Assembly (NCBI RefSeq): GCF_034347425.1
Contig: NZ_CP133779.1
Span: forward strand, 2,356,001-2,420,000
Direction of reading: 5' to 3'
DNA: 64,000 nucleotides
Source: Undibacterium sp. CCC3.4
GTDB lineage: Bacteria; Pseudomonadota; Gammaproteobacteria; Burkholderiales; Burkholderiaceae_D
Numbering within the stretch: the stretch's first letter is position 1; each line of letters starts with the position of its first letter. This document shows, one piece after another, positions 9,253-18,236 of this stretch. The notes under the pieces are model-generated. The model searched no databases and had not been told where the DNA came from. It saw only the letters and a program-made list of their open reading frames with translations. The translations under genes and the position numbers were made by a program.

Positions 9253-10365
9253 ATGACCACCAACACAGTCAGTAATGCTGAAAAATTCAGCTGCCCGGGA
9301 TTTCTGGCAATGGAGCGCAGCATTATCGATGATTTCGTCGACTGCACCCGTGAATGCTGCGCCGAAGTGGAAGTCTGCGTCAAAGCCTTGAATCAGCATG
9401 GTGGTACCGAATACATCCACCGCATGTTTCGTTCCATGCATTCCCTTAAAGGGAATTGTCAGATGGTCGGACTGGCACCGCTCAATGCCTTACTCCATAG
9501 AATAGAAGAAGTGTTTGCCCGGGTGCGCGCGCATCCGGAACAATATTTTCCTGAGCTCGGCGAATTTTTACTGCTGGCCACCGATCAGATCGAAGCCTTG
9601 TTATCGGAGTTGATCGCCACCGGCGCGGCCGATGAAATTCAACGGCGACGTTTGTCCGATGTGTGCGAAGCACTGCAAGCCAATACCGTCAATGGTTTGA
9701 CGCCGGCCGTGTTTCGCGATGCCATCGTGGCTTTGGGCGGGCGGGTGGTGGAAAAAAATACCAATCACAAACTGGGCAAGGTCGAATTGACTTTGCCGGA
9801 TGATATGGAATTGATGCGCAGTCTGTCGGTGCGCATGGACATGTTGACCATGTTCCGTAAAAACCGCAGCGAGCAAACGGTGCAATTGGCGGCCTCATTC
9901 AATGAAGCCTTGGGTTTTCCGGTCAACCCCGATCAATTGCGCGCCGCCGCGCTCATGCACGATGTCGGCATGAGCTTTATTCCGCACGCGATTTACAACA
10001 AAGAAGGCATGTTGTCGCGCGAAGAGCTGCGTATCGTGCAAGAGCATGTGCAGATCAGTTGCCAACTGTTGCTACGCTTCGGTGGCTGGGACGAAGCAGC
10101 TCAGATCGTACTTAACCATCATGAATTCTACGATGGTTCCGGTTATCCGAATGGCTTGGTCGGCGAAGCCATCCACCCGGGCGGGCGCATGCTGGCCATC
10201 ATTGACACCTTCTGCTCGATCACGGCCGAGCGTTCCGATCGCAGTTACAAGAAAAGTCTGCTCAGCGCGATTTCCGAAATTAATGCCAATATTCATGTGC
10301 AGTTTGATCCTGAGATGGTTACCACCTTCAATGATGTGGTGCGCAGCATCATGATGAAACAATAA
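9253..10365 (+). CDS. HPt domain fused to HD-GYP phosphodiesterase-like domain
   Basis: The 370-residue protein begins with a histidine-phosphotransfer domain (about 10-120) whose phospho-acceptor is His63 in HSLKGN. It ends with an HD-GYP domain (about 200-370). The HD pair is His236-Asp237, and the HHExxDGSGYP signature (289-299) is intact, so cyclic-di-GMP hydrolysis is plausible. No transmembrane segment or receiver domain is seen. A phosphorelay would therefore feed directly into second-messenger turnover. HD-GYP proteins usually carry a REC domain, so an HPt input is unusual. ATG 9253 follows a GACGAGGA ribosome site; the frame also opens at TTG 9232. Partner kinase unknown. Confidence 0.85.
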   Translation: MTTNTVSNAEKFSCPGFLAMERSIIDDFVDCTRECCAEVEVCVKALNQHGGTEYIHRMFRSMHSLKGNCQMVGLAPLNALLHRIEEVFARVRAHPEQYFPELGEFLLLATDQIEALLSELIATGAADEIQRRRLSDVCEALQANTVNGLTPAVFRDAIVALGGRVVEKNTNHKLGKVELTLPDDMELMRSLSVRMDMLTMFRKNRSEQTVQLAASFNEALGFPVNPDQLRAAALMHDVGMSFIPHAIYNKEGMLSREELRIVQEHVQISCQLLLRFGGWDEAAQIVLNHHEFYDGSGYPNGLVGEAIHPGGRMLAIIDTFCSITAERSDRSYKKSLLSAISEINANIHVQFDPEMVTTFNDVVRSIMMKQ

Positions 10366-10378
10366 GCAGACTGCTGCT

Positions 10379-11611
10379 TCAGAACGCCCAGGTCGCCGCT
10401 ACATAAGCATTATCCCTCACCGGTAACTGGCTCAGTATCGCCTTGCTGGGCCCGCCGGCATGGCGCAGTCCGGCGTCGATATGCCAACGGTCACCTTGCC
10501 AAGTCAAGCTGGCGGTACTGACATGCGCCGCGTCTTCCGGGGTGTAGAGCGTATCGAAAGCGTATTGCCAAGCGCCGCTTTGCCAACTCCAGCGGGCCAA
10601 CAGATTTTTTCGCCGCAGATTGGCACTGGCTGACAGTAAGCCGGTTTGCCATGCCAAATTGCCGGCCACTGGCCTGCTCAATGTGCTTCTTTGTGTAGCG
10701 AATGCCTGCAATTGACGATTACGCTCATTCCACTCGCGCCAGACGGCAGCCGGCGCTGCCGTGCCATCCCACCACGCCTCCAGCAGCCAGCTGTGCTGGG
10801 TTGCGGTGGTGTAGGTCAGACCGATCAAGGCTTGCTGCGCCGGTGCTTGCAGAGTCGTGTTCACTGGTGTGCTGCTGGCGAGTAAAGGGGCTGCGCTATC
10901 TAGCCCCGCTAGCTCAGCGCGCTGCAGATAGCGATACGAGGCATGCAGTTCCAGCGCTTCGTTACTGACCCAAGCCAGCGCGCTGCCGAGGCTGGCAGCA
11001 CTGTCTTGGCCATAGCGAGCGAAACCATACCAGTCGAGTGCGCCGGCGCGCTGATACAGACGTGCCGCCACGGCCGGCTCGCGATTGCTGTCACCGGCGG
11101 CATGCTGACCGGGATTGACCCAGACCAGCGTGACGGCCTGCTCGGCCGTAAAATATTCGGCCATCGCCAGCGGCCTACCGATCAAGGTGCTGCTGACCAG
11201 AGCTTGGCGGGTTTCGCGTGCGATCACATCATTCGGGCGGAAGGCGTAGCCGACATCCCAACTGAGGATTTTTTTTCCTGCACTGTATTGCCAGGCGCCG
11301 GCATCATAATTTGCCACCAATTCATTGAGCCACGCCGTGCTGTACTTGTGACTGTCTGCTTGTACGGTAGCGATGCCATAAACACCGGGTAGCGTGACAT
11401 GCAACTCGCCCTCGACTACGCCAGTTGCGGCGCGCATGTCGACGATGCCGGGCAGTAAACGATCGGCCGCGGCGGCCGGGCCTTGGCTGTTTTCGATCGC
11501 CGTATTCCACAGTGTGCGGACTTGGCCGCTGACGCTTTGCTCGGCGCTGCAGCAGGGCTGGAATAAGCAAGTAGCGAGCAGCAGTGCCGGTGTACAGAAG
11601 CGAGAGCGCAT
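10379..11611 (-). CDS. Predicted outer-membrane beta-barrel protein
   Basis: The 410-residue product has a cleavable signal sequence (about 1-23, ending CCSAEQ) and many short amphipathic strands rich in Trp, Tyr and Ala. It ends in Phe (VAATWAF), the usual terminal residue of outer-membrane barrels. I do not recognise a named porin family. It is the last gene of a five-gene minus-strand cluster, three bases after the LolA-like gene. Context suggests an outer-membrane endpoint for a trafficking or export system. The 3' end is convergent with the HD-GYP gene, 13 bp apart. Confidence 0.75.
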   Translation of the reverse strand: MRSRFCTPALLLATCLFQPCCSAEQSVSGQVRTLWNTAIENSQGPAAAADRLLPGIVDMRAATGVVEGELHVTLPGVYGIATVQADSHKYSTAWLNELVANYDAGAWQYSAGKKILSWDVGYAFRPNDVIARETRQALVSSTLIGRPLAMAEYFTAEQAVTLVWVNPGQHAAGDSNREPAVAARLYQRAGALDWYGFARYGQDSAASLGSALAWVSNEALELHASYRYLQRAELAGLDSAAPLLASSTPVNTTLQAPAQQALIGLTYTTATQHSWLLEAWWDGTAAPAAVWREWNERNRQLQAFATQRSTLSRPVAGNLAWQTGLLSASANLRRKNLLARWSWQSGAWQYAFDTLYTPEDAAHVSTASLTWQGDRWHIDAGLRHAGGPSKAILSQLPVRDNAYVAATWAF

Positions 11612-11614
11612 GGC

Positions 11615-12343
11615 TTACTCCAAGCTCGGATTTTTAGCCAAAAACATGGGATTGAGCCATGCCGCCGGAATGCTCTTGGCCGTGCGCTTGAGGTAGCGTA
11701 TCCGGGTTTCTTTGTGGCTGCTGAGCTGATCAATCAAGACCATCTCTGCGACACTGCTCTGCGTCGCATCCATAATGAAACGCGCTTGCTTCGCCAACTT
11801 TTCCGATTGCACATACAGATCGGCTTTCAGCGGCAGGTAATGCTGTTTCGATAACCACAATTCCATGTGTTGATAGGCCAGTGATGTTCGGTTCGCCGCC
11901 AAACTCAGATGCCAGCAGCGCTGTGCCTCGCATTGTTCTTCACCGATCAACTTGCCGTCGTAATCGCCGGCCCAACTGGTGGTGGCGATATCGCCGATGG
12001 CGGCGTCGCCGAGCAGTTTTTGCATAGGTGTGATACGCATCGGCCGCTGGCTGCCGGGCAGTATCATCCAAAAGTCATCGCCCGACATCAGCACTTTCTG
12101 GCCTTTCTCTGCCGGACTTTGCATCAGTACCAGTGACTGGCGTGCCTGCTGGGAATACACCAGATAGTCGCGTTCCTTTTCGACACTGCCGTCGCGCTGG
12201 ACGGTGGTGATGTGGGTATCGATTTGCAGATTGCCACTGCCCAGTCGAACTTGATCGGCTGCAGCCAACATGGGGCCGACTTCGAGCGCTTGCGTGCTGC
12301 TACAAACAAGCATGCTGAGAGAAAAAATGTACAGAAATTTCAT
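11615..12343 (-). CDS. LolA-like outer-membrane lipoprotein-sorting protein
   Basis: The 242-residue protein has a signal sequence (about 1-19) followed by a fold typical of the LolA-like family annotated as outer membrane lipoprotein-sorting protein. Supporting segments are DYLVYSQQARQSLVLMQSPAEKGQKVLMSGDDFWMILPGS and MELWLSKQHYLPLKADLYVQSEK read as consecutive strands, with a RPMRITPMQKLLGDAAIGDI helix between. Such proteins bind lipids or acylated cargo in the periplasm. It lies between an FtsX permease gene and a barrel gene on one strand, which suggests it carries what the ABC unit extracts. The cargo is unknown. It is not the housekeeping lolA. Confidence 0.8.
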   Translation of the reverse strand: MKFLYIFSLSMLVCSSTQALEVGPMLAAADQVRLGSGNLQIDTHITTVQRDGSVEKERDYLVYSQQARQSLVLMQSPAEKGQKVLMSGDDFWMILPGSQRPMRITPMQKLLGDAAIGDIATTSWAGDYDGKLIGEEQCEAQRCWHLSLAANRTSLAYQHMELWLSKQHYLPLKADLYVQSEKLAKQARFIMDATQSSVAEMVLIDQLSSHKETRIRYLKRTAKSIPAAWLNPMFLAKNPSLE

Positions 12344-12355
12344 GATGACTCCGTA

Positions 12356-13600
12356 TCAGTTATGCGCCAGGGCGACGACGATGGAAGTACGCAGAGTGCG
12401 ACCGGCGATCAGGCTGGCAGACAGCATCGCCAGCAGTACCATCATGCCGATGGTACTCAGATACATGGCGGCATCGATGTTCACCAACAGTGGATAGCCG
12501 ACCGATTGTCCCGGTGGTGGCGGCATGTCGACCGGGAAGAGCAGCAGCAGCAAAGAGACCAGCACGGCGAGCAGGGCACCGCCACAGGCGCCGGCGGCAC
12601 CGAGAAACATTCCTTCGAAGGCAATGCTGCGCCGCAGTTCTGACGGCAGCGTACCCATGGCGCGCAGGGTCGCAATTTCGCGGGTGCGTTCAATGATCGC
12701 CATCGCCATGGCATTGGCAACTACAAACACGACGATCATCGTGATGATCAAACCAAGCGCCCCGAAAATGCGGTTATACAAATCGCGCACCGAGCGATAG
12801 AAAAATGCTTCGTCCAACCAAGTGTGAATCCGCATCTGTGGCAGTGTGCGCGCCAAGCGCTGTTGCGCCGCTGCGGTAGCATCGATGCTGTTTAAAAATA
12901 AGCCCAGACTCGACACCTTGTCGCTGACCAGAATTTTTTGCGCATAGCCGATATCGATATACACCAGACGCTTGTCGATATCGGGGATGCCGGTCGAGAC
13001 CAAACCTGAGACTGTGACGTCCAAGGCATTGAGCGCACCGGCGCTGGTGCTGACCATCAGCGTCAGCATACTGCCCGGCTTGGCTTTGAGCGTTTTAGCC
13101 AGACTGGCACCGAGCACGACTTCGGCGCTGGACGGATGTGGGCTTAGTAGTTCTCCCTCGAGTAAGCGTAAAAACGGCCCTTTGACGGCAAATTCAGCTA
13201 CCGGATCAATACCGATGGCGAGCATGATGGTCGACTTATCGCCGTTGCTGATGAGGCCGCTGAAATCTACCCGCGGCAGCACATACCGTACCGCCGGGTC
13301 GCTCAGCAGCTTTTGTGTCAGCAGTTCGGCATGGCTGATGCCGAACTGCAGCGGCGTGTATTCTTCGCTGCTGAAGTGCGCCGGCGTGCCGACGATCAGA
13401 TGCCCGCTGCTGCGCGCCGCGGCTTGGGCCAGACCTTGATAGCTGGCGCTGGCAAAGCCGCCGGCGAGTAAAATGGCGGCGCTGCCCAAGGCGGCGATGG
13501 CGACGGTAACCAGTGAGCGGCGGCGATTGCGTTTACTGTTTTGAAACGCGAAGCGCAGCCAAGTCAGGTTGCTGATGATGAAGTGGCTCAGAGTTGTCAT
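12356..13600 (-). CDS. FtsX/LolCE-type ABC transporter permease
   Basis: The 414-residue membrane protein has one N-terminal transmembrane helix (about 32-52, after RNRRRS), a large periplasmic domain and three C-terminal helices (IFGALGLIITMIVVFVVANAMAM and two further). The TREIATLRAMG coupling segment typical of LolC/LolE/MacB permeases is present. Proteins of this type move substrates from the outer leaflet or periplasm by mechanotransmission rather than through a channel. It overlaps the ATPase gene by 4 nt (ATGA), so the two are translationally coupled. Confidence 0.92.
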   Translation of the reverse strand: MTTLSHFIISNLTWLRFAFQNSKRNRRRSLVTVAIAALGSAAILLAGGFASASYQGLAQAAARSSGHLIVGTPAHFSSEEYTPLQFGISHAELLTQKLLSDPAVRYVLPRVDFSGLISNGDKSTIMLAIGIDPVAEFAVKGPFLRLLEGELLSPHPSSAEVVLGASLAKTLKAKPGSMLTLMVSTSAGALNALDVTVSGLVSTGIPDIDKRLVYIDIGYAQKILVSDKVSSLGLFLNSIDATAAAQQRLARTLPQMRIHTWLDEAFFYRSVRDLYNRIFGALGLIITMIVVFVVANAMAMAIIERTREIATLRAMGTLPSELRRSIAFEGMFLGAAGACGGALLAVLVSLLLLLFPVDMPPPPGQSVGYPLLVNIDAAMYLSTIGMMVLLAMLSASLIAGRTLRTSIVVALAHN

Positions 13601-14268
13601 TGCAGTTTCCCATCGAGCAGAGTGAGGATGCGGTCACTGCGCCGCGTCAGGCGTTCATCATGGCTGGCGATGACGAAGGCAGCGCCTTCGGCATGACCGC
13701 GTTCGCGCATCAGATCGAGTACTTGATCGGCGGTGTGCGAATCGAGGCTGGCGGTCGGTTCGTCGGCGATCACCAGGCTCGGACGCTTGATCAAGGCGCG
13801 CGCAATGGCGACGCGTTGGCGCTGACCACCGGAGAGCGCATCGGGTAAATGCGCGGCATGTTCCGCCAGACCGACTGCTGCCAGCTGCGCCGCCACGCGT
13901 GCGCGCCGTTCAGCCGCCGGCACGCCGCTTAAGAACAGCGGATAGTCGACGTTTTCGGCCACCGTCATCACCGGCACTAAATTGAAACTCTGAAAAATGA
14001 AGCCGATCTGATCGCGGCGATACAGCGTTAGTGCGGTTTCACTGAGGCCGCCGATGTCTGCGCCATTGATCAGAATGTCACCACTATCGGGACGATCTAT
14101 CAGTCCGCATAAATTGAGAATGGTGCTCTTGCCGCTACCGGAAGGACCGGTTAAAGCCAGTAATTCACCCGCCGCGAGCTGCAAGTCGACACCGCGTAAA
14201 GCTTGCACCAAGTGGCTACCGAGGCGGTAGGACTTGTGGACGGCATGCATTTCTATGACCGGCTTCAT
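13597..14268 (-). CDS. LolD/MacB-type ABC transporter ATP-binding protein
   Basis: The 223-residue ATPase drives the adjacent permease. Walker A is GPSGSGKST, the Q-loop is in FIFQSFNLVPVMTVAENV, the signature is LSGGQRQRV and Walker B is LVIADEPTASLD. Length and motifs place it in the LolD/MacB/FtsE class. It starts at the last base of the upstream gene's stop codon and overlaps the permease, so the unit is tightly coupled. Confidence 0.95.
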   Translation of the reverse strand: MKPVIEMHAVHKSYRLGSHLVQALRGVDLQLAAGELLALTGPSGSGKSTILNLCGLIDRPDSGDILINGADIGGLSETALTLYRRDQIGFIFQSFNLVPVMTVAENVDYPLFLSGVPAAERRARVAAQLAAVGLAEHAAHLPDALSGGQRQRVAIARALIKRPSLVIADEPTASLDSHTADQVLDLMRERGHAEGAAFVIASHDERLTRRSDRILTLLDGKLQ

Positions 14269-14894
14269 CAGCTCAACTCCTTGAGCAGTTGTACGGCCTG
14301 CGCGCTTTGCTCGGCATGGTGCTCGATGATTTGATTGAGGTAGTTACGTGCCAGCGGCAGATTTTTTTCCGCGCGTGCCTGCTGCGCTGCACACCACCAC
14401 ACTGCGGCGCGAAATGCCAGCGGCGTGGCCTGCAGCCGGGTGTCGCTCAACATATCCTTGAGTAATTGTTTGGCTTGGCCGGCGCGGTGCATAAACCCGG
14501 GAACCGCCAGAAAGGTGTTAGCCGCCGTGAGTTTGACTTCGAGTTGTTGCGGCACGTTGCCATGCATGGCTGGTGCCACGCTGGCCAACTGTAAAGCTTT
14601 GTCGAGCATGGCCATACCCTCTTCAGCATAGGCCATTTTTTTCCATGGAAAAATCGTGTCGGCCGCGCGTTTCGCGGTGCTGGCACCACGGTAGGCGAGT
14701 AACAGCGGATTCCCGGGTTCGCTCTGCTGTAACGCGGTAAACGCGGCCGCGGCTTGTTCGGTTTGATGGGGATGCATCAGATGGGTGAATGCCGCCTGAA
14801 ACGCGGCTTCTGAAAATGCCTGTGCCGGCGCGCTGGCGCTCAGTGATAACACGGTGGCGGCGATAAACGGCAGATATTGGGAACGAAGATTCAT
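14268..14894 (-). CDS. Periplasmic helical (TPR-like) protein of the envelope cluster
   Basis: The 208-residue product has a signal sequence (about 1-26, ending SAPAQA) and is otherwise alpha-helical with repeat-like AEEGMAMLDKALQLA and ARNYLNQIIEHHAEQSAQAVQLLKEL segments. That pattern suggests tetratricopeptide-like packing. No catalytic motif is visible. As first gene of the cluster, and one base from overlapping the ATPase gene, it is probably a periplasmic accessory or scaffold. Function is inferred from context only. Confidence 0.72.
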   Translation of the reverse strand: MNLRSQYLPFIAATVLSLSASAPAQAFSEAAFQAAFTHLMHPHQTEQAAAAFTALQQSEPGNPLLLAYRGASTAKRAADTIFPWKKMAYAEEGMAMLDKALQLASVAPAMHGNVPQQLEVKLTAANTFLAVPGFMHRAGQAKQLLKDMLSDTRLQATPLAFRAAVWWCAAQQARAEKNLPLARNYLNQIIEHHAEQSAQAVQLLKELS

Positions 14895-15082
14895 GCGTTT
14901 CTCCTGTAGTGGTTGGTGTGATTCGACCCTGACAGCATAAATTTTCCGATTGGCCGCGGCGAGGCGAATGCGACCAAACGCCGCCGCCTGCCGTCAACGG
15001 CAGGTGGCGTGGCGTAGACGGTGGCTTTGCAGTTGTGGTGGTTTGTGTGATACTGGTCCGCTCACATACCGAGGGAAGCACC

Positions 15083-16186
15083 ATGAACCATCAGTCTTGC
15101 GAATTTATTGTTGACCGCGCCCAGCTCCACGTTTCCAAGGTCATACCCCTGACGATTCCGACGGCGGCCACGCTGGTGAGTGGTCAAGTGCTGCTGAAAA
15201 TCGATCATTTTGCATTTACCGCAAACAATGTCACCTATGCGGCGTTTGGTACGGCAATGAAGTACTGGAATTTTTTTCCAACCGTCAGCGGCTGGGGCAA
15301 TATCCCGGTTTGGGGTTTTGCCGACGTGGTGTTGTCTACCGTTGACGGTATCGCAGTCGGACAGCGCTACTATGGTTACTACCCGATGGCCACGCACTTG
15401 TGCGTGACACCGGGGCGTTTTCACGCCGGCGGCTTCAGCGATACCGCGCCGCATCGTCAGGAAATGCATGGCCTGTACAATCAATATCTGTTGACTGATG
15501 CCGACCCGGCCTATACGGCCGCCAGCGAAGCCGAGCAAATGTTGTTGCGACCGCTGTTCATCACTTCCTTCATGATTGATGATTTTCTCGATCAACAACA
15601 ATATTTCGGCGCTACCGATATACTGATCTCCAGCGCGTCCAGCAAGACCGCCTATGGGCTGGCATTCTTACTGGCGCAACGTCAAAGCGTGCGTCTGATC
15701 GGTTTGACTTCGGCGGCCAATCGCGCCTTCGTCGAAAGTCTCGGCGTCTACCACGAGGTGCACTGCTACGAGGATCTGGCGGCGCTCGATGCCGGACATG
15801 CAGTCGCGTATGTCGATATGGCCGGCAACGCCTCACTGCGCGCCGCCCTGCATGAAAAATATCAAGATCAGATGCGCTACAGTTGCGCTGTCGGTGGCAC
15901 TCACTGGGATGAGTTGGGTGGCGCGCAGCATTTGCCTGGCGCGCGGCCGGTATTGTTTTTCGCGCCGGCACAGATCAAGCTGCGGCTGGCCGATTGGGGG
16001 CCGGCCGGCTTGCAGGCACGTGTTGCCGATGCTTGGCAGCGTTTCATGCAACCGGTACTGCACGCCGACCAGCCGTGGTTGCGCGTGCAGCACGGGCGCG
16101 GTGCGGCGGCCGTGGTGTCGTTGGTGGAACGGATGTTGGCCGGTCAGGTCAGTGCCGACGAGGGCCATGTGCTGAGCTTGAACTGA
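15083..16186 (+). CDS. DUF2855 family protein
   Basis: The 367-residue cytosolic protein matches the DUF2855 family, which looks like a diverged medium-chain dehydrogenase/quinone-reductase fold. Segments such as VLLKIDHFAFTANNVTYA and WGFADVV are typical, and ILISSASSKTAYGLAFLLAQ occupies the place of the cofactor-binding turn. The usual zinc ligands are absent. Biochemical function is unknown. ATG 15083 follows GAGGGAAG; the frame opens earlier at 15035 without a ribosome site. It is divergent from the envelope cluster. Confidence 0.85.
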   Translation: MNHQSCEFIVDRAQLHVSKVIPLTIPTAATLVSGQVLLKIDHFAFTANNVTYAAFGTAMKYWNFFPTVSGWGNIPVWGFADVVLSTVDGIAVGQRYYGYYPMATHLCVTPGRFHAGGFSDTAPHRQEMHGLYNQYLLTDADPAYTAASEAEQMLLRPLFITSFMIDDFLDQQQYFGATDILISSASSKTAYGLAFLLAQRQSVRLIGLTSAANRAFVESLGVYHEVHCYEDLAALDAGHAVAYVDMAGNASLRAALHEKYQDQMRYSCAVGGTHWDELGGAQHLPGARPVLFFAPAQIKLRLADWGPAGLQARVADAWQRFMQPVLHADQPWLRVQHGRGAAAVVSLVERMLAGQVSADEGHVLSLN

Positions 16187-16197
16187 GCCTGTGCTGC

Positions 16198-16992
16198 TCA
16201 GTGCTCGAGCTTGATCAATGCCGGCAGTTCGCCTGATTTGCGCCCTTTGATGATGGCGGCATTGATTTGCTCGAGTAGACTGGTATCGCCCTGTAAACTG
16301 GTCACGAAATGAATTTCATCGGCCAAGAAGGGTTTGCTCAGCACCCGGATATGGTATTTTGCCTGCGCATCGCTGCGAATATTTTTATCCTGCAAATAGC
16401 CATTGAGCTCGTTTTCCAGGTCCTTCGCATTCTGCAGGCGCGAATTGAACAGTAAGACATCCATGCGACCGGACAGCAGTTTTTTCAGCCGCGAACTGGT
16501 TTGCGGCTGATCTTCTTCGACCTTGAACAGCCGATTTCTTTGACTGTCGATTTCATCGCCGAAGCGTATGCCGCGCACAATGCCGACCGATTTCCCCTTC
16601 AAATCATTCAAGCTGGTGTAATCCCAGTTGGCGTCGTCACGCACCACCAACCAGATATAGTCGCTCATTACCGCTTCTGAATAAGCCAAGACCTTGAGCC
16701 GTTCGCTGGTTTTTGACATCCCAAAACCCAAGCCCTCACCAGCTTTGACATTTTCTATCACGCGCGGCAGCGGATAGCGGCGGATCTCAAACTGCAGATG
16801 CAGGGCACGTTCGAAATAAGCGATGATTTTGCGGTTTTCCGGACGTATCGGTGCCAGCGCACCGTTTTCGTCACGCGTCTCGGCCAGCAGCAGCGGCGTG
16901 GCGGCCAACGCCGGCGCAGCCGCACCCGCACCCAGCGCCAGCAGGAGCGCACATGCATAGCGGACGAAAAAAGAGCAGTGAAGTGGCAGCAT
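16198..16992 (-). CDS. Periplasmic substrate-binding protein, SBP_bac_3 type
   Basis: The 264-residue protein has a signal sequence (about 1-31, ending PALA) and a two-lobed binding-protein pattern. Supporting segments are GFGMSKTSERLKVLAYSEAVMSDYIWLVV and the hinge LNDLKGKSVGIVRGIRFGDEID. Family members bind amino acids or similar small solutes. No ABC permease or ATPase gene for such an uptake system is adjacent, so it may be an orphan binding or sensing protein. It is convergent with the DUF2855 gene, 11 bp apart. Confidence 0.82.
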   Translation of the reverse strand: MLPLHCSFFVRYACALLLALGAGAAAPALAATPLLLAETRDENGALAPIRPENRKIIAYFERALHLQFEIRRYPLPRVIENVKAGEGLGFGMSKTSERLKVLAYSEAVMSDYIWLVVRDDANWDYTSLNDLKGKSVGIVRGIRFGDEIDSQRNRLFKVEEDQPQTSSRLKKLLSGRMDVLLFNSRLQNAKDLENELNGYLQDKNIRSDAQAKYHIRVLSKPFLADEIHFVTSLQGDTSLLEQINAAIIKGRKSGELPALIKLEH

Positions 16993-17140
16993 GCTTAGAC
17001 CGATAATTTTTCTACGAAAAAACTCAGCTTGGTGCGGAACGGAATGGTATTTTGATGATTATAACGCTCATTGTGATACGTGTCGCGGCGCTGCGAATCG
17101 TGGATTCGGTATCTGTCAAGATAGTTGGTAAGATTTGAGC

Positions 17141-17452
17141 TTAAACCGCTACCAGTTCCTGTTCGGTAAACGCATACGGCGCATAACGCCGACCACCGCG
17201 CCCTGTGTTTGAGATCACAAATTGTGATCTCAAAGATTCCCATTCGGCAGCATCCAACTGAAACATAAAATCTTCCGGAAACCGATGCAGATTACGTTTA
17301 ACGGCTTGCCCCAGGCTACTGGTCGTTACGCCATACAGCGCTGCCAAATCGGTATCGAGTAACACCTTTTGATCGCGCAACACCACAATATGTTTGGCAA
17401 TCGTTCCAGTCGATAAATTCTTTGTGTGCGTGACGCTGGCTTGACTGCTCAT
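17141..17452 (-). pseudogene. Truncated ORF6N-domain DNA-binding protein
   Basis: The 103 residues match the N-terminal ORF6N domain found in phage and mobile-element proteins ([51 protein letters not shown]). In full-length relatives TEQ is followed by a GVAML-type segment and a further 100 or more residues. Here it ends ELVAV and stop, and neither other frame restores the expected segment. It looks like the remnant of a transferred gene. It could still be expressed as a small DNA-binding protein. Confidence 0.6.
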
Positions 17453-17547
17453 GCCTTCACCTGTTCGCGTGGTGGTTTCTTCGGTGTGATTGTTATCTTA
17501 GCCGCTGGTTTCGCCATACGTGCCAGCGTCCCGGAAACCGTCATATC

Positions 17548-18222
17548 TCAGTACCTGAGCGGCTCGCTCACTTGTCCATCAATGATATGAACCGTGCGCT
17601 GCGTCCTGCGTGCCAGCTCCGGGTCGTGGGTGACCATTAAAATCGTGGTTCCGTGACTATTGATTTGTTCTAATAATTCCATGACCGCATGCGCCATCTT
17701 GGAATCAAGATTACCGGTCGGTTCATCGGCCAGCAGCAAGCGCGGTGAGCCGGCCAAAGCCCGTGCAATCGCCACCCGTTGTTGTTGACCACCCGATAAT
17801 TCGGCAGGAAAATGGCGCATTCTCGAGGCCAAGCCGACCTGTTTCAATACACTTTCTATCCGCTCCTTTCGCTCGGCTCGAGGTAGCCCGCGATAGCGTA
17901 GCGGGACATCGACATTATCAAATAAATTCAAATCAGGAATCAGGTTAAAACCTTGAAAGATGAAGCCGAGTTTTTCATTACGCAGGCGCGAGCGCGCGTC
18001 ATCGGATAAGTTTTTCACATTGACACCATCGAGAAAATAGTCACCGCTGGAAAATTCTTCCAACAAACCGGCGATATTTAAAAAGCTGGTTTTGCCGGAA
18101 CCGGAAGGGCCGGTGACGGTCAGGAATTCGCCCTCTTTAACATGGATGTCAAAGTCACGCAGAGCATAGGTTTCTATCTGATGAGTGCGATAAACTTTGC
18201 TGAGATGTGTCATTCGTATCAT
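17548..18222 (-). CDS. MacB-type ABC exporter ATP-binding protein
   Basis: The 224-residue ATPase powers the adjacent exporter. Walker A is GPSGSGKTS, signature LSGGQQQRV, Walker B LLLADEPTGNLDS, with an H-loop in MVTHDPEL. In classical MacB the ATPase is fused to the permease; here it is a separate gene at the end of the operon, 14 bp after the adaptor gene. Confidence 0.94.
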   Translation of the reverse strand: MIRMTHLSKVYRTHQIETYALRDFDIHVKEGEFLTVTGPSGSGKTSFLNIAGLLEEFSSGDYFLDGVNVKNLSDDARSRLRNEKLGFIFQGFNLIPDLNLFDNVDVPLRYRGLPRAERKERIESVLKQVGLASRMRHFPAELSGGQQQRVAIARALAGSPRLLLADEPTGNLDSKMAHAVMELLEQINSHGTTILMVTHDPELARRTQRTVHIIDGQVSEPLRY

Positions 18223-18236
18223 AGATAATCCGACCT

